A stretch of 64,000 nt of DNA from PFJX01 sp963713085 (GTDB taxonomy: Bacteria; Pseudomonadota; Gammaproteobacteria; Burkholderiales; Thiobacillaceae): contig CAVQKQ010000024.1 of the NCBI GenBank assembly GCA_963713085.1, positions 1 through 64,000 on the forward strand. The letters run 5' to 3'. The first letter of the stretch is position 1, and each line of letters starts with the position of its first letter. The position numbers were made by a program, and so were the translations under genes. Positions 1-9,337 of the stretch are shown here, in pieces. Below the pieces are notes generated by a model. That model had not been told where the DNA came from. It did no database searches and worked only from the letters and a program-made list of their open reading frames with translations.

Positions 1-1
1 C

Positions 2-826
2 GAAGAACGCCGCATCCAGGCCATCCTGGCCAGCGGCATAAAAATCCCGCCCATGCCGGCGGTATTGATGGGACTTGAGAAGGTGCTGCGCGACGAAGAC
101 GCCGGCCCGGCCGAGCTGGCGGATCTCATCGCCCATGACGGCGCCCTGAGCGGGGCGGTATTCAGGGTAGTCAGCTCACCCGTGTTTGGACTGCGCAGCA
201 AGGTGGAGACCCTGCCGCGCGCCGTGGCACTGCTGGGCATGCGCAATACCGCCGCCCTGATCCGCAGCGAAACCCTGCGCGCCACCCTGAGCGACCCGGA
301 ACACGCAAAGGCCTTCGAGCTGCTCTGGAAACGCAGCGCCGCCGTGGCCGAACTGTGCGTCATCGCGGTCAAGAAGGCGCGGCGCAACGGCATCGGTCCC
401 GACAACGCCTACATGCTGGGCATGTTCCATGATTGCGGGCTGGCCCTGTTGTGCAAGCGCTTCCCGGCCTATGCCCAGTCCCTGGGCCAGGCCTGGTCCT
501 GGCCCGACATCCTGGAACTGGATCGGCATAATCAGCTCAGCCACGCCATGATGGGGCAGATGGTGGCGAAAAACTGGTCATTGCCCGAGGACATCGTCCA
601 CGCCATCCGCCATCACCATGACCTGTCCCCACCCGGGTTGAGCGAGCCGGTCGGCCGGCTTTGCGCCCTGCTCAACTTCGCCTGCCACCTGCACAACCAA
701 AGCATCGGCGCGGATGACCGGGAATGGATGGACGCCTGGCACGAGGAAACCCGGCGACGACTGGGCATGGATGAAGCGGAAATCGCCGACTGGGAAGCCG
801 CCGTCCTGGAGGAAGCCGCGCCGTAG
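2..826 (+). CDS. HDOD domain protein, 5' end outside window
   Basis: The reading frame is open to the first base of the window and reads through a typical HDOD opening (IPPMPAVLMGLEKVL) upstream of and across the first ATG at 53, so the true start lies outside the window. HDOD proteins are degenerate HD-superfamily output domains of bacterial signalling. Visible blocks include a leading proline motif, FHDCGLALL at about residue 125 of the visible part, and HAIRHHH further on. The next gene, convergent on the minus strand, is a broken HD-GYP phosphodiesterase, so this was probably a c-di-GMP or stress-signalling neighbourhood. The precise function is not predictable. Confidence 0.85.
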   Translation, partial: EERRIQAILASGIKIPPMPAVLMGLEKVLRDEDAGPAELADLIAHDGALSGAVFRVVSSPVFGLRSKVETLPRAVALLGMRNTAALIRSETLRATLSDPEHAKAFELLWKRSAAVAELCVIAVKKARRNGIGPDNAYMLGMFHDCGLALLCKRFPAYAQSLGQAWSWPDILELDRHNQLSHAMMGQMVAKNWSLPEDIVHAIRHHHDLSPPGLSEPVGRLCALLNFACHLHNQSIGADDREWMDAWHEETRRRLGMDEAEIADWEAAVLEEAAP

Positions 827-835
827 CGGACCCGC

Positions 836-2065
836 TTACTGGGGCAACCAGCGCATCGGGTCGATGCCCCAGGACTCGTATTCCTCATGGCCGGTGATGC
901 GGTCCAGGCAACCGGGCCAGGTCAGGTCGAGCGGTTCCGGCTTCAGGTAGTGCCGCTTGGCCGCGTGATAGATGAGCAGCAGCCTGGGTTGCATCATCTT
1001 TTCCGGATACTGTTCCTGTACCACCCCAAGGCGGCCGCTTTCCAGCCGCACCAGGGAGCCGGTGGGGTAGATTCCAACGGCCTTGATGTAGGCCCGCACC
1101 AGGTCCGGGATCGAAATGGAACTTGCTCCATTCCAGCAGGCGGCTCAGGGAAGAAAGGAGCCATCGGTGCCATGGCCTTGTGGTAGACCCTATCCGAGGA
1201 CAGGGCGTCGTAGACATCGACGATGGCGGCCATGCGGCCGTACAGGGAGATTTGGCCACCCTTGAGTTTGTTGGGGTAGCCGCTACCGTCGTAGCGCTCA
1301 TGGTGCTGCGCGGCCACGTCCAGGGCGATCTTGCTGATGCCCGGGGTGTTTTGCAGGATGATGATACTTTGCACCACGTGGGACTTCATCTTGGAGAATT
1401 CCGCCTCGGTCAGCTTGGCCGGCTTGTTAAGGATATCCTCGGGCACCTTGGCCTGCCCCGTCGTGCAGCAGGGCGCCGATGGCGATCTCCTTGATGATGG
1501 CGCGATCCAGCCCCAATTCGCGCGCGAACGACACCATCAGGGCGCACACCGACACGGAATGTTGAAAGGTGTAGTTGTCGTGCTGCTTGAGCCGGGCCAG
1601 GGGCAGCAGGGCGTCCTGGTTGCGGAAGATGGAATCCACCATCTTTCCACCACGGGCTCGATCTTCTCCAGTTCGATTTGCCTGCCCATGCGTATGTCCC
1701 CGCATGCCCCGGACGATGTGGTTGGCCTCGCCGTGCAGTTTGCGGGCCCGTCCGATCTCCTGGGCAAGGGGCACGCGCATGGGCTCTTCCACGCCCTCGT
1801 TGGCGATGGCCTCCATGCGCTGTTCGATCTCGTCCCGCACCTGTTCCCGGGTGGGGGCATCCGCCACATCCAGGCCCATGCCGGTATCGATGTAAAGTTC
1901 CCTGACACCCAGGGCCTTGATCGCTTGCAGACGTTTGCCGTCCTTGACCAGAAAGCGGTTGGTGGCGAACGGATGGTCGATCCAGGAACAGTTCAGGTCA
2001 TGGATATACATCCCGATCTTGAGCTGATCCAGGCTGATTTTCTTGATGGAAGCCGGCTCGGGCAT
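836..2065 (-). pseudogene. HD-GYP phosphodiesterase with N-terminal DUF3391, multiply frameshifted
   Basis: The pieces of one protein are spread over three minus-strand frames. An N-terminal DUF3391-like block (ISLDQLKIGMYIHDLN) starts at the ATG at 2065. It is followed by an HD block ending LLHD, then VPEDILNKP, HHERYDGSGYP (the GYP motif) and a C-terminal VRAYIKAVGIYPTGSL. Joining them needs frame changes near 1703 (2 bases lost or 1 gained), 1650 (an A lost from a run), 1458 (2 bases lost right at the HD-G motif), 1150 and 1106 (one G gained). The family degrades c-di-GMP. The neighbouring genes are clean, so decay is more likely than sequencing error, though a local assembly problem is possible. 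Confidence 0.8.
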
Positions 2066-2221
2066 CACAAACGATTCTGTAAGGGTTGGTCCTGATCGAC
2101 CTCGCAATTATCGGCTGGACACCAATGAACTTTAGCCGCCGCGCGGTGCCCGGGAGGCGATTTCCCGCCCCCGTCCCATGGCACTATGATTCGCCCTACT
2201 CCCCACTGCCCGAGGCAAGCC

Positions 2222-2605
2222 ATGAATCTGGAAAAGGTCATCTTCGGTTTTTTCATCATCCTGGCCATGACCCTCAACTTCGGCTTCGTCATCGGCGACA
2301 TCGATAACCCGGCCCATCACCATGTCCACGAGCTGTTCTTCGCCATCGTGATCAACCTCGTCGCCACCGTGCTCAAGTTCGGCGAACGCACCCAGATCGG
2401 CGCCATCCACCTGGCCAGCAGCTTCGTGGCGGACCTGCAGCTGATCGCCGCCGCCAGCGTCTGGGCCCTGGCCCTGTACGTCAACGGCACCGGCCTGACC
2501 CCGTCTGTGACCGCCAGCATCGTCTCCCTGTCGGCCGGCGCCCTGGCCGCCAACGTCCTGTCGGTGACCATGCTGCTGGTGGAAACGGTGATGTTCCGGC
2601 GCTGA
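2222..2605 (+). CDS. DUF6394 family small membrane protein
   Basis: This is a 127-residue protein with about four hydrophobic segments (VIFGFFIILAMTLNFGF near the N-terminus, ELFFAIVINLVATVLKF, LIAAASVWALALYV, ANVLSVTMLLVETVMF). The start is taken at the ATG following a purine-rich stretch. An ATG-like start 12 codons upstream would add a non-hydrophobic leader and is less likely. It is followed after 22 bases by an RCK-type potassium channel gene in the same direction. The pair is probably co-transcribed, and the protein may be an accessory subunit of the channel (inference). The family assignment is from memory of the sequence type. Confidence 0.75.
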   Translation: MNLEKVIFGFFIILAMTLNFGFVIGDIDNPAHHHVHELFFAIVINLVATVLKFGERTQIGAIHLASSFVADLQLIAAASVWALALYVNGTGLTPSVTASIVSLSAGALAANVLSVTMLLVETVMFRR

Positions 2606-2627
2606 GGCCAAATCGACGGCCCCCGAC

Positions 2628-4343
2628 ATGCACAGCGCACTGTTCCTGATCCTGCGGCGCATGCGCGCGCCGCTGATCTTCCTGGTCTTCAGCTACGCCG
2701 TCTCGGTCCTGGGCCTGACCCTGATCCCCGGCGTGGATGGCCAGGGCCGGCCCACGCCCCCCATGGATTTCTTCCATGCCTTCTACGTCATCAGCTACAC
2801 CGCCACCACCATCGGCTTCGGCGAGGTGCCCATGGCCTTCAGCGACGGCCAGCGGGCCTGGACCATCGTCTCCATCTACCTGACGGTCACCGTCTGGCTC
2901 TACAGTATCGGCACCATCCTCAGTCTGCTGCAGGACCCGGCCCTGCTGCGGGCGGTCCGGGGCAACCGCTTCGCGGGCAAGGTGCGCCGCCTGCGCCAGC
3001 CCTTCTACCTGATCGCCGGCTGCGGCGAGACCGGCGCCCTGCTGATGCACGCCCTGGACAGCCGCAACCAGCAGGCGGTGGTGCTGGACATCGATGCGGA
3101 GCGCATCGGCGAGCTGGAACTGGGCCAATACCATCTCGACATCCCCGCCCTTACCGCCGATGCCCGCCTGCCGGAGAACCTGATCGTAGCCGGCCTGCAC
3201 CATCCCCTGTGCGCCGGGGTCATCGCCCTCACCAACGACGACCAGGCCAACCTCAGCGTGGCGGTATCGGTAAAGCTGCTGCGCCCGGAACTGGCCATCC
3301 TGTGCCGGGCCGATGCCCTGGACACGGCGGCCAACATGGCCTCCTTCGGCACCGACGAGGTGGTCATCGCCTTCGAGGTGTTCGGCGAACACCTGGCCAT
3401 GGCGGTCAACCAGCCGGGCCAACACCTGCTCTACGAATGGCTCACCGGCGTGCCCGGCGAACCCCTGGCGGAACCTTTGGAGCCGCCCCGGGGCAAATGG
3501 GTGCTGTGCGGCTACGGCCGGTTCGGCAAGGCCGTCGCCCGGCATCTCAAGAAAGAGGGGATCGAACTGGCGGTGGTGGAGGCGGACCCGGCCACCACCG
3601 GCTGCGAGGACTGCATCATCGGCCGGGGCACCGAGGCCCACACCCTGCTGGAGGCGGGCATCGACCAGGCCGTGGGCATCGTCGCCGGCACCGACGACGA
3701 TGTGAACAACCTGTCCATCGCCATGACCGCGCGCCAGCTCAACCCCGGGCTGTTCACGGTGCTGCGCCAGAATCGCCACGCCAATGCCGCCCTATTCCAG
3801 AGCTTCCGGGCCGACGTCACCATGCAGCCCTCCAGCATCGTGGCCCATAAATTCCTTTCGCTGTTGACCACCCCCCTGCTGTCCCGCTTCTTCGCCCTTG
3901 CCCAGAGCCAAAACGATGCCTGGGCCGACGTGCTGATCAGCCGCATCGCGGCGGTGCTGGTGGATACCGTGCCGGAGGTATGGGACGTGGAACTCTCGCA
4001 AATCCAGACCCTGGCGGTGTGGCAGGCCCTGCGGGACGGCAAGCAACTCCTCCTCGGCGATCTATTGCGCAACCCGGCGGACCGCCAGGCCGAACTGACC
4101 TGCCTCCCCTTGCTGCTCAGCCGGGGCCAGGAGGAGATCCTGATACCCGACAACGACACCCGCTTGCGCGACGGCGACCGCATCTTGTTCTGCGGGGAAG
4201 CCCGGGCGCGCCGGCAACAGGCCCTCGGCCTGTATAACTACAACGTGCTGAGCTATCTCATGACGGGCCGCGACGCACCCGGCGGCACGGCATGGCGCTG
4301 GCTGGAAGGGGTATCCAAGAAGCGACGCGGCGCATCGGCCTGA
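2628..4343 (+). CDS. Potassium channel family protein with two RCK (TrkA-N) domains
   Basis: This 571-residue inner-membrane channel has an N-terminal two-helix pore region with the selectivity filter TTIGFGE at about residues 60-66. Two cytoplasmic NAD-binding RCK domains follow: AGCGETG at about 130, and LCGYGRFG at about 293 with the acidic VVEADP end of the second Rossmann strand. A TrkA-C-like tail (GDRILFCGEA) comes last. The filter has phenylalanine where many K+ channels have tyrosine (GFG rather than GYG), which still fits K+ selectivity. Tandem RCK domains in one chain resemble the GsuK/BK arrangement. It lies 22 bases downstream of the DUF6394 gene and probably shares its transcript. 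The ligand is unknown. Confidence 0.88.
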   Translation: MHSALFLILRRMRAPLIFLVFSYAVSVLGLTLIPGVDGQGRPTPPMDFFHAFYVISYTATTIGFGEVPMAFSDGQRAWTIVSIYLTVTVWLYSIGTILSLLQDPALLRAVRGNRFAGKVRRLRQPFYLIAGCGETGALLMHALDSRNQQAVVLDIDAERIGELELGQYHLDIPALTADARLPENLIVAGLHHPLCAGVIALTNDDQANLSVAVSVKLLRPELAILCRADALDTAANMASFGTDEVVIAFEVFGEHLAMAVNQPGQHLLYEWLTGVPGEPLAEPLEPPRGKWVLCGYGRFGKAVARHLKKEGIELAVVEADPATTGCEDCIIGRGTEAHTLLEAGIDQAVGIVAGTDDDVNNLSIAMTARQLNPGLFTVLRQNRHANAALFQSFRADVTMQPSSIVAHKFLSLLTTPLLSRFFALAQSQNDAWADVLISRIAAVLVDTVPEVWDVELSQIQTLAVWQALRDGKQLLLGDLLRNPADRQAELTCLPLLLSRGQEEILIPDNDTRLRDGDRILFCGEARARRQQALGLYNYNVLSYLMTGRDAPGGTAWRWLEGVSKKRRGASA

Positions 4344-4380
4344 AGCCGACGCGCCACGCCGTTTACGCTCCGCGGATGCC

Positions 4381-4671
4381 CTATTTCTGGAAGTGGGAAG
4401 CGGCTTTCTCGAAGGCCTCCTGCATCTTCTTCCAGGCCTCGTCGGCACCCGCCATCATGTCCTTCCAGGCCTCGCCCGCCGAAGCCTGCACGGCCTGCAT
4501 CTTCTCGATCGTCTGATCGCGTTGCTTGCGCAGGGTATCCAGCTGCATCTCGTAGTCGATGCGCAGGTCGGTCTTGGTCTCCTTGGCCTTGACCTCCCAC
4601 TTGGCGATCTGTTCGTTCCATTGATCGAGACGGACCTTGAGTTGTTCGACGTATTCGTTACGGGTGGTCAT
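4381..4671 (-). CDS. Small coiled-coil protein
   Basis: This 96-residue charged protein has no signal peptide and is almost entirely predicted helix/coiled coil, with heptad-like patterns in the VEQLKVRLDQWNEQIAKWE and TLRKQRDQTIEKMQ regions. A strong Shine-Dalgarno (GGAGGAAAT) sits just upstream of the ATG at 4671, which supports translation. It resembles short stress-associated coiled-coil proteins of the sll1863/phasin-like type, but no catalytic motif exists and the role is unknown. It is convergent with the channel gene, with a gap of under 40 bases. Confidence 0.75.
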   Translation of the reverse strand: MTTRNEYVEQLKVRLDQWNEQIAKWEVKAKETKTDLRIDYEMQLDTLRKQRDQTIEKMQAVQASAGEAWKDMMAGADEAWKKMQEAFEKAASHFQK

Positions 4672-4802
4672 ACGATTTCCTCCACGGTTGATCGACGGCC
4701 CGGGTCGTTCGGATCAACCCGGAAATACCGCCTCTGCTTCATTATTGGACAGGAACCCGAAACCGCCAACGGCAAGTCATCCCCGACTAGAACAGCGCCG
4801 GA

Positions 4803-7196
4803 TCAGCGACGCATGGCCCGGCTCAGGGCATCGGCCAGGGCGCCGCCGGGTTTCTCGGGCTGTTTGGCCGGCTGGGACTTCCCCTGCCGGACATGGCCGC
4901 GCTGCGCGGCCTCGGCTGAAGCCGGCCGCGCCTCGTCCCGCAGGCGCATGGTCAATGCGACGCGTTTACGCAACAGGTCCACCTCCAGCACCTTGACCCG
5001 GACGATATCCCCCGCCTTCACCACCTCTCGGGGATCCTTGACGAACCTTTCCGACAGGGCCGAGACGTGGACCAGGCCGTCCTGGTGCACGCCGATGTCG
5101 ACGAAGGCGCCGAAGTTGGCGACGTTGGTGACCACCCCTTCCAGGGTCATGCCCGGCTTCAGGTCCTTCAGCTCGTTGACGTTCTCCTGGAAAGCGGCGG
5201 TCTTGAAGGCGGGGCGCGGGTCCCGGCCGGGCTTCTCCAACTCCTTGAGGATGTCCCGCACCGTGGGCAGGCCGAAGCGCTGGTCCGCGTACTTGCCTGC
5301 GTCCAGTCGCTTCAACACGTCCGCGTTGCCGATGACGCCGCGGATGTCCTGCTTCAGGTCGGCGAGGATACGCTGCACCACCGGATAGGCTTCCGGGTGC
5401 ACGGCGGAACGGTCCAGGGGGTTGTCGCCGCCGGGCACCCGCAGGAAGCCGGCGGCCAGCTCGAAGGTCTTGGGCCCCAGGCGGGGCACCTTCCTCAGGG
5501 CCTCCCGGTTGGGGAAGGGGCCGTGGGCGTCCCGGTGGGCGACGATCTGGTTGGCCAGGGTGATGTTGAGTCCGGACACCCGGGTCAGCAGGGCGGCGGA
5601 AGCGGTGTTCACGTCCACCCCCACGGCGTTGACGCAGTCCTCCACCACCGCCTCCAGGGCCTGGCCCAGCTTGGCCTGGCCCAGGTCGTGCTGGTACTGG
5701 CCGACGCCGATGGCCTTGGGCTCGATCTTCACCAGTTCCGCCAGCGGGTCCTGCAGACGGCGGGCGATGGACACCGCGCCGCGCAGGGACACATCCAGGT
5801 CCGGGAACTCCCGGGCCGCCAGGGCCGAGGCGGAATACACCGAAGCCCCCGCCTCGCTCACCGTCACCTTGGCGAGCTTGAGTTCGGGATGGGACTGCAT
5901 GAGGTTGGCGATCAGCTCGGCGGCCAGCTTGTCGGTCTCCCGGCTGGCGGTGCCGTTGCCGATGCTGATCAGTTCGGCGCCATGATTGACCGCCAATCGG
6001 GCGAGCGTCGCCAGGGCGCCCTGCCAGTCCTTGCGCGGCTCGTGGGGATAGACGGTGGCGGTGTCCAGCACCTTGCCGGTGCGGTCCACCACCGCCACCT
6101 TGACCCCGGTGCGGATGCCCGGGTCCAGGCCGATCACCGCCTTGGGGCCGGCGGGCGCGGCCAGCAACAGGTCCTTCAGGTTGCGGGCGAAGACCCGGAT
6201 GGCCTCCGCCTCGGCCCGCTCGAACAGGGCGTTCATGAGGTCCAGTTCCAGGTGCAGCGAGAGCTTGACGCGCCAGGCCCAGCGCACCGAATCCAGCAGC
6301 CATTTGTCACCGGGGCGGCCGGCGTCCTTGATACCCAGGTGGGCGGCGATCATGCCCGGCATGATCCCTTCCCCCCTCGGGGGAAGGTGGCCCGCAGGGC
6401 CGGATGAGGGAATATTTGTAGACGTCCCCTCTCCCCCAGCCCCTCCCCCGCCTGCGGGGGAGGGGAGTTCTTCGGGCAACTTGATGGCCAGGCCCAGCAC
6501 CCCCTCGTTGCGGCCCCGGAACAGGGCCAGGGCCCGGTGGGAAGGCATGGCCTTCCAGGGTTCGTCGAATTCGAACCAGTCCCGGAACTTCTGGCCTTCC
6601 TGCTCCTTGCCCTCGACCAAGCGCGACACCACCCGGCCCTTGTCCCGCAGGTGGACTCGCAGCTTCTCCAGCAGCGCGGCGTCCTCGGCGAATTGTTCCA
6701 TCAGGATCTGGCGGGCGCCGTCCAGGGCGGCCTTCACGTCGGCCACGCCCTTTTCGGCATCCACGTAGGCGGCGGCTTCGATCTCCGGGTCCAACTCCGG
6801 ATCGGCCAGCAGGGCCTCGGCCAGAGGACCCAACCCGGCCTCCCGGGCGATCTGGGCCTTGGTGCGGCGCTTGGGCTTGTAGGGCAGGTACAGGTCCTCC
6901 AGGCGCTGCTTGGAATCGGCGGACAGGAGCTCGGCATGGAGTTCCGGGGTCAGCTTGCCCTGCTCATCGATACTGGCCAGGATGGCGGCGCGCCGATCCT
7001 CCAGTTCCCGCAGGTAGCCCAGGCGCTCCTCCAGATTGCGCAGCTGGGTGTCGTCCAGGCCGCCGGTGGCCTCCTTGCGGTAGCGGGCCACGAAGGGCAC
7101 CGTGGCCCCCTCGTCCAGCAGGGCCACGGCGGCGGCCACCTGGTTGGGATGGACGTTGAGTTCCTGGGCAATACGGGTTTCTATCGAAATCGGCAT
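4803..7196 (-). CDS. tex: Tex family RNA-binding transcription accessory protein
   Basis: Tex is a nucleic-acid-binding accessory protein with a YqgF (RNase H-like) core. Visible in order are the N-terminal helical region (LLDEGATVPFVARYRKE, TGGLDDTQLRNLEERL), the YqgF-like domain beginning VIGLDPGIRTGVKVA, the helix-hairpin-helix region (ALLTRVSGLN, LRKVPRLGPKTF) and a C-terminal S1 domain (LEGVVTNVANFGAFVDIG). The ATG at 7196 matches the usual family start; an in-frame TTG at 7217 is also possible. About 34 extra codons, rich in Gly and Pro, interrupt the protein near residues 243-277. They come from an inserted palindromic repeat, described separately. The frame is kept, so the protein may still work. 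Confidence 0.93.
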   Translation of the reverse strand: MPISIETRIAQELNVHPNQVAAAVALLDEGATVPFVARYRKEATGGLDDTQLRNLEERLGYLRELEDRRAAILASIDEQGKLTPELHAELLSADSKQRLEDLYLPYKPKRRTKAQIAREAGLGPLAEALLADPELDPEIEAAAYVDAEKGVADVKAALDGARQILMEQFAEDAALLEKLRVHLRDKGRVVSRLVEGKEQEGQKFRDWFEFDEPWKAMPSHRALALFRGRNEGVLGLAIKLPEELPSPAGGGGAGGEGTSTNIPSSGPAGHLPPRGEGIMPGMIAAHLGIKDAGRPGDKWLLDSVRWAWRVKLSLHLELDLMNALFERAEAEAIRVFARNLKDLLLAAPAGPKAVIGLDPGIRTGVKVAVVDRTGKVLDTATVYPHEPRKDWQGALATLARLAVNHGAELISIGNGTASRETDKLAAELIANLMQSHPELKLAKVTVSEAGASVYSASALAAREFPDLDVSLRGAVSIARRLQDPLAELVKIEPKAIGVGQYQHDLGQAKLGQALEAVVEDCVNAVGVDVNTASAALLTRVSGLNITLANQIVAHRDAHGPFPNREALRKVPRLGPKTFELAAGFLRVPGGDNPLDRSAVHPEAYPVVQRILADLKQDIRGVIGNADVLKRLDAGKYADQRFGLPTVRDILKELEKPGRDPRPAFKTAAFQENVNELKDLKPGMTLEGVVTNVANFGAFVDIGVHQDGLVHVSALSERFVKDPREVVKAGDIVRVKVLEVDLLRKRVALTMRLRDEARPASAEAAQRGHVRQGKSQPAKQPEKPGGALADALSRAMRR
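6366..6467. repeat. Palindromic repeat element inserted in frame inside tex
   Basis: Two GC-rich hairpins sit inside the tex coding region: CCTTCCCCC with GGGGGAAGG at about 6367-6388, and CCCCTCCCCCGC with GCGGGGGAGGGG at about 6440-6466. A spacer containing CCGGATGAGGG lies between them. This matches the general look of short intergenic palindromic repeats common in proteobacteria. Its length is about 102 bases, a multiple of three, and it adds a low-complexity Gly/Pro segment to Tex without breaking the frame. The exact ends are approximate. Confidence 0.7.
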
Positions 7197-7283
7197 GGGG
7201 ATACGGGTGGAAGCCAAGGCCGGGCAGGATGGGGAAAATCCGCCTGCCTGGCAAGGCTTGACAGGGGGCCTTGAAACTGCCGG

Positions 7284-8132
7284 CTACTCCGCTTCCTGCA
7301 TGCGCAGGCGCCGGGCCGCCTCCTCGGCGCGGGCGTCGTCGATCTCGTTCATGACGCCCTGCAGGTCCACCGGCTTGCCGCTCTCCGCGAAACGGCCGGT
7401 GAGCTCGACATCGGGACGCAGGTCGCCGTGCTCATACAGGGCCCAGATCTCCTTCCCGTACCGGGTTTGCAGCAGTTCCGGGGCGAAGCGCCCGAAGTAA
7501 TGGGTGAGGTTGTCGACGTCCCGTTCCAGCATGGATTTCGCATGGTTGTTGCCGGCGGCGTCCACCGCCTGGGGCAGGTCGATGATCACCGGCCCCTCGC
7601 CCCCCACCAGGATGTTGAATTCCGACAGGTCGCCGTGGATCACCCCTGCGGCCAGCATCAGCACCACCTGACGGATCAGGAACCGGAAGTGCTCCCGCGC
7701 CACCTCCGGCTCGTACACCACGTCGTTCAGGCGCGGCGCCGCGTTGCCGTGGGCGTCGGTCACCAGCTCCATCAGCAGCACGCCTTCGTGGAAGTTGTAG
7801 GGCTTGGGCACCCGCACCCCGGCGGCCGCCAGCCGGTACAGGGCGTCCACCTCGGCGTTCTGCCAGGCCTCCTCCCGGGCCTCCCGGCCGTAGCGGGTGC
7901 CCTTGGCCATGGCCCGGGCCTGACGGCTGTTGCGCACCTTGCGGTTCTCCGTGTAGTCCACGGCCTGGCGGAAGCCGCGCTTGTCCGCCTCCTTGTACAC
8001 CTTGGCACAGCGCGCCTCCTCGCCGCAGCGGACCACGAACACCATGGCCTCCTTGCCGCTCATGAGCTGGCGGATCACGTCGTCGATCAGGCCGTCTTCC
8101 AGCAGCGGCAGGAGTCTTTTGGGTATTTTCAT
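7284..8132 (-). CDS. RIO-type serine protein kinase
   Basis: This 282-residue protein has the RIO kinase pattern: a nucleotide-binding loop with SGKEAMVFVV at about residue 25, an invariant-lysine region CAKVYKEADKRGF, a hinge LLMELVTD, the catalytic loop VIHGDLSEFNILV and the metal-binding IIDLPQAVD. Members bind ATP and are thought to be small kinases or ATPases acting on ribosome-related substrates, with poorly defined bacterial targets. The ATG at 8132 is the only sensible start. It lies upstream of tex in the same direction with about 85 bases between the genes, possibly on one transcript. Confidence 0.9.
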   Translation of the reverse strand: MKIPKRLLPLLEDGLIDDVIRQLMSGKEAMVFVVRCGEEARCAKVYKEADKRGFRQAVDYTENRKVRNSRQARAMAKGTRYGREAREEAWQNAEVDALYRLAAAGVRVPKPYNFHEGVLLMELVTDAHGNAAPRLNDVVYEPEVAREHFRFLIRQVVLMLAAGVIHGDLSEFNILVGGEGPVIIDLPQAVDAAGNNHAKSMLERDVDNLTHYFGRFAPELLQTRYGKEIWALYEHGDLRPDVELTGRFAESGKPVDLQGVMNEIDDARAEEAARRLRMQEAE

Positions 8133-8334
8133 GGGCCCATTTTGCGCGATTAGAGGGGAGCCGTGGGGGACCCTCCTATTGTTATCGGATACGGCGCTCG
8201 ACGCGAGTACCGGATCACCGCTTTACGGCACCAAGTCCCACCCCCCGGCCTCCCTTCAGGTCCCAAGGGATATGGTCACTCGCCCGACAATCTCAGGGAT
8301 CCGACCGGATCTCTGGGCCCGAGCCTCAGCGTGC

Positions 8335-8853
8335 TCACTCCCCCTCCCAGTAGTCCAGGGAGCCACTCGCGCGCCCGACAAACATGAAACGCTGGGGCTT
8401 GCCTTCGGCATCCGGCGGCAGCTCGCTCAGGATGCCGAACTTGCCCGAGTCCGGGTATTCGGCGATCTCCGGCGACAGCTTGGTGCTCACAGCCATATAG
8501 CGCAGCTCCTCCGTGCCAGTGTTAATGATCTGGTGGGCCGTCTCCTTGCCCCCCGGCGGGCAGGCGATCACGTCGCCGGAACGGATCGGGTAGGTACTCT
8601 CGCCAATCCGGACTTCACCCGTACCCTGCAGCACGAAGAACATCTCCTCGTTCACCCGATGGTTGTGCAGTGGGAACGCCCGCTTGCCGGGCGGCACGGC
8701 AGTGATGTTGTAGCCCAATTTCTGGGCCCCGATGCGGGGGCCGATGACCCCCATCCTGGCATCGAACCGTTCCGCCGCCGGCCCGGAGGGAGCAAAGGCG
8801 GCTGGGCGGGGTGCAAGCTCAACGTCGGCAATGTTGACGATGGGCTTGGTCAT
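8335..8853 (-). CDS. Cupin domain protein
   Basis: This 172-residue single-cupin protein has metal-binding motif 1 within PLHNHRVNEEMFFVLQGTGE and motif 2 around GDVIACPPGGKETAHQIIN. Both fit the histidine/glutamate ligand pattern of the RmlC-like cupin fold. Substrate and reaction are unknown; such proteins may be isomerases, dioxygenases or sugar-binding regulators. The start chosen is the ATG at 8853, which gives a normal family length. A long open frame continues upstream only because it runs antisense through the adjacent IS element, and it is not a real extension. The 200 bases between this gene and the RIO kinase gene hold no gene. Confidence 0.85.
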   Translation of the reverse strand: MTKPIVNIADVELAPRPAAFAPSGPAAERFDARMGVIGPRIGAQKLGYNITAVPPGKRAFPLHNHRVNEEMFFVLQGTGEVRIGESTYPIRSGDVIACPPGGKETAHQIINTGTEELRYMAVSTKLSPEIAEYPDSGKFGILSELPPDAEGKPQRFMFVGRASGSLDYWEGE

Positions 8854-9046
8854 GGGTGTCTCTGGGGGTTTCAATGCTATATCCCTTGGCGCTGGAGGAA
8901 ATATCGTGCTCACTTTGCAAGGTACTTTGCGGTGAGCTCCGGTTTCGACAAGTCTATGTCTTTGCCTGACCCAAGAACTGAGCTTCCCCCGAAATTTCGT
9001 TTTCCAAGGGTGACCCAAGATAGACGTCGGATTGGAAGGGAAGACG

Positions 9047-9337
9047 ATGAAGGTTCCGAAGCAGGAATACACCGCTGAGTTCAAGGAACTGGCGGTCAAG
9101 CGAGTCAAGGAAGGCCAGACGGCAGGTGCGGTTTCCCGTGACCTGGGGCTGATCGAGCAGACACTACGCAACTGGGTCAAGGCGGCGGAAGCGGGCAAGC
9201 TCAACGGAGCGGGTGCCAGGAAAGTGACGGTGGAAGAGAGGGAACTCTCCCGGCTGCGAGCCGAGAACATCCGGCTCAAGCGGGAGGATGAAATCCTAAA
9301 AAAAGCGACGGCGTACTTTGCAAGGGATGTGCGGTGA
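9047..9337 (+). CDS. IS3-family transposase OrfA
   Basis: OrfA is the helix-turn-helix DNA-binding subunit of the IS. The HTH lies in KELAVKRVKEGQTAGAVSRD...LGLIEQTLRNWVK, and a leucine-zipper-like tail (SRLRAENIRLKREDEILKK) follows. The ATG at 9047 fits best; a TTG 15 bases upstream is possible. A run of seven A at 9298-9304 is phased as A AAA AAA and no stop follows in the -1 frame, so ribosomal slippage could make an OrfAB fusion transposase. The gene overlaps orfB by four bases (GTGA). Confidence 0.92.
   Translation: MKVPKQEYTAEFKELAVKRVKEGQTAGAVSRDLGLIEQTLRNWVKAAEAGKLNGAGARKVTVEERELSRLRAENIRLKREDEILKKATAYFARDVR

Noticed and set aside
8916..8945. Bases left of the IS resembling part of the orfA/orfB junction (GTACTTTGC...GCGGTGA)
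   Set aside because: The match is short and scattered; too weak to call a second IS fragment.
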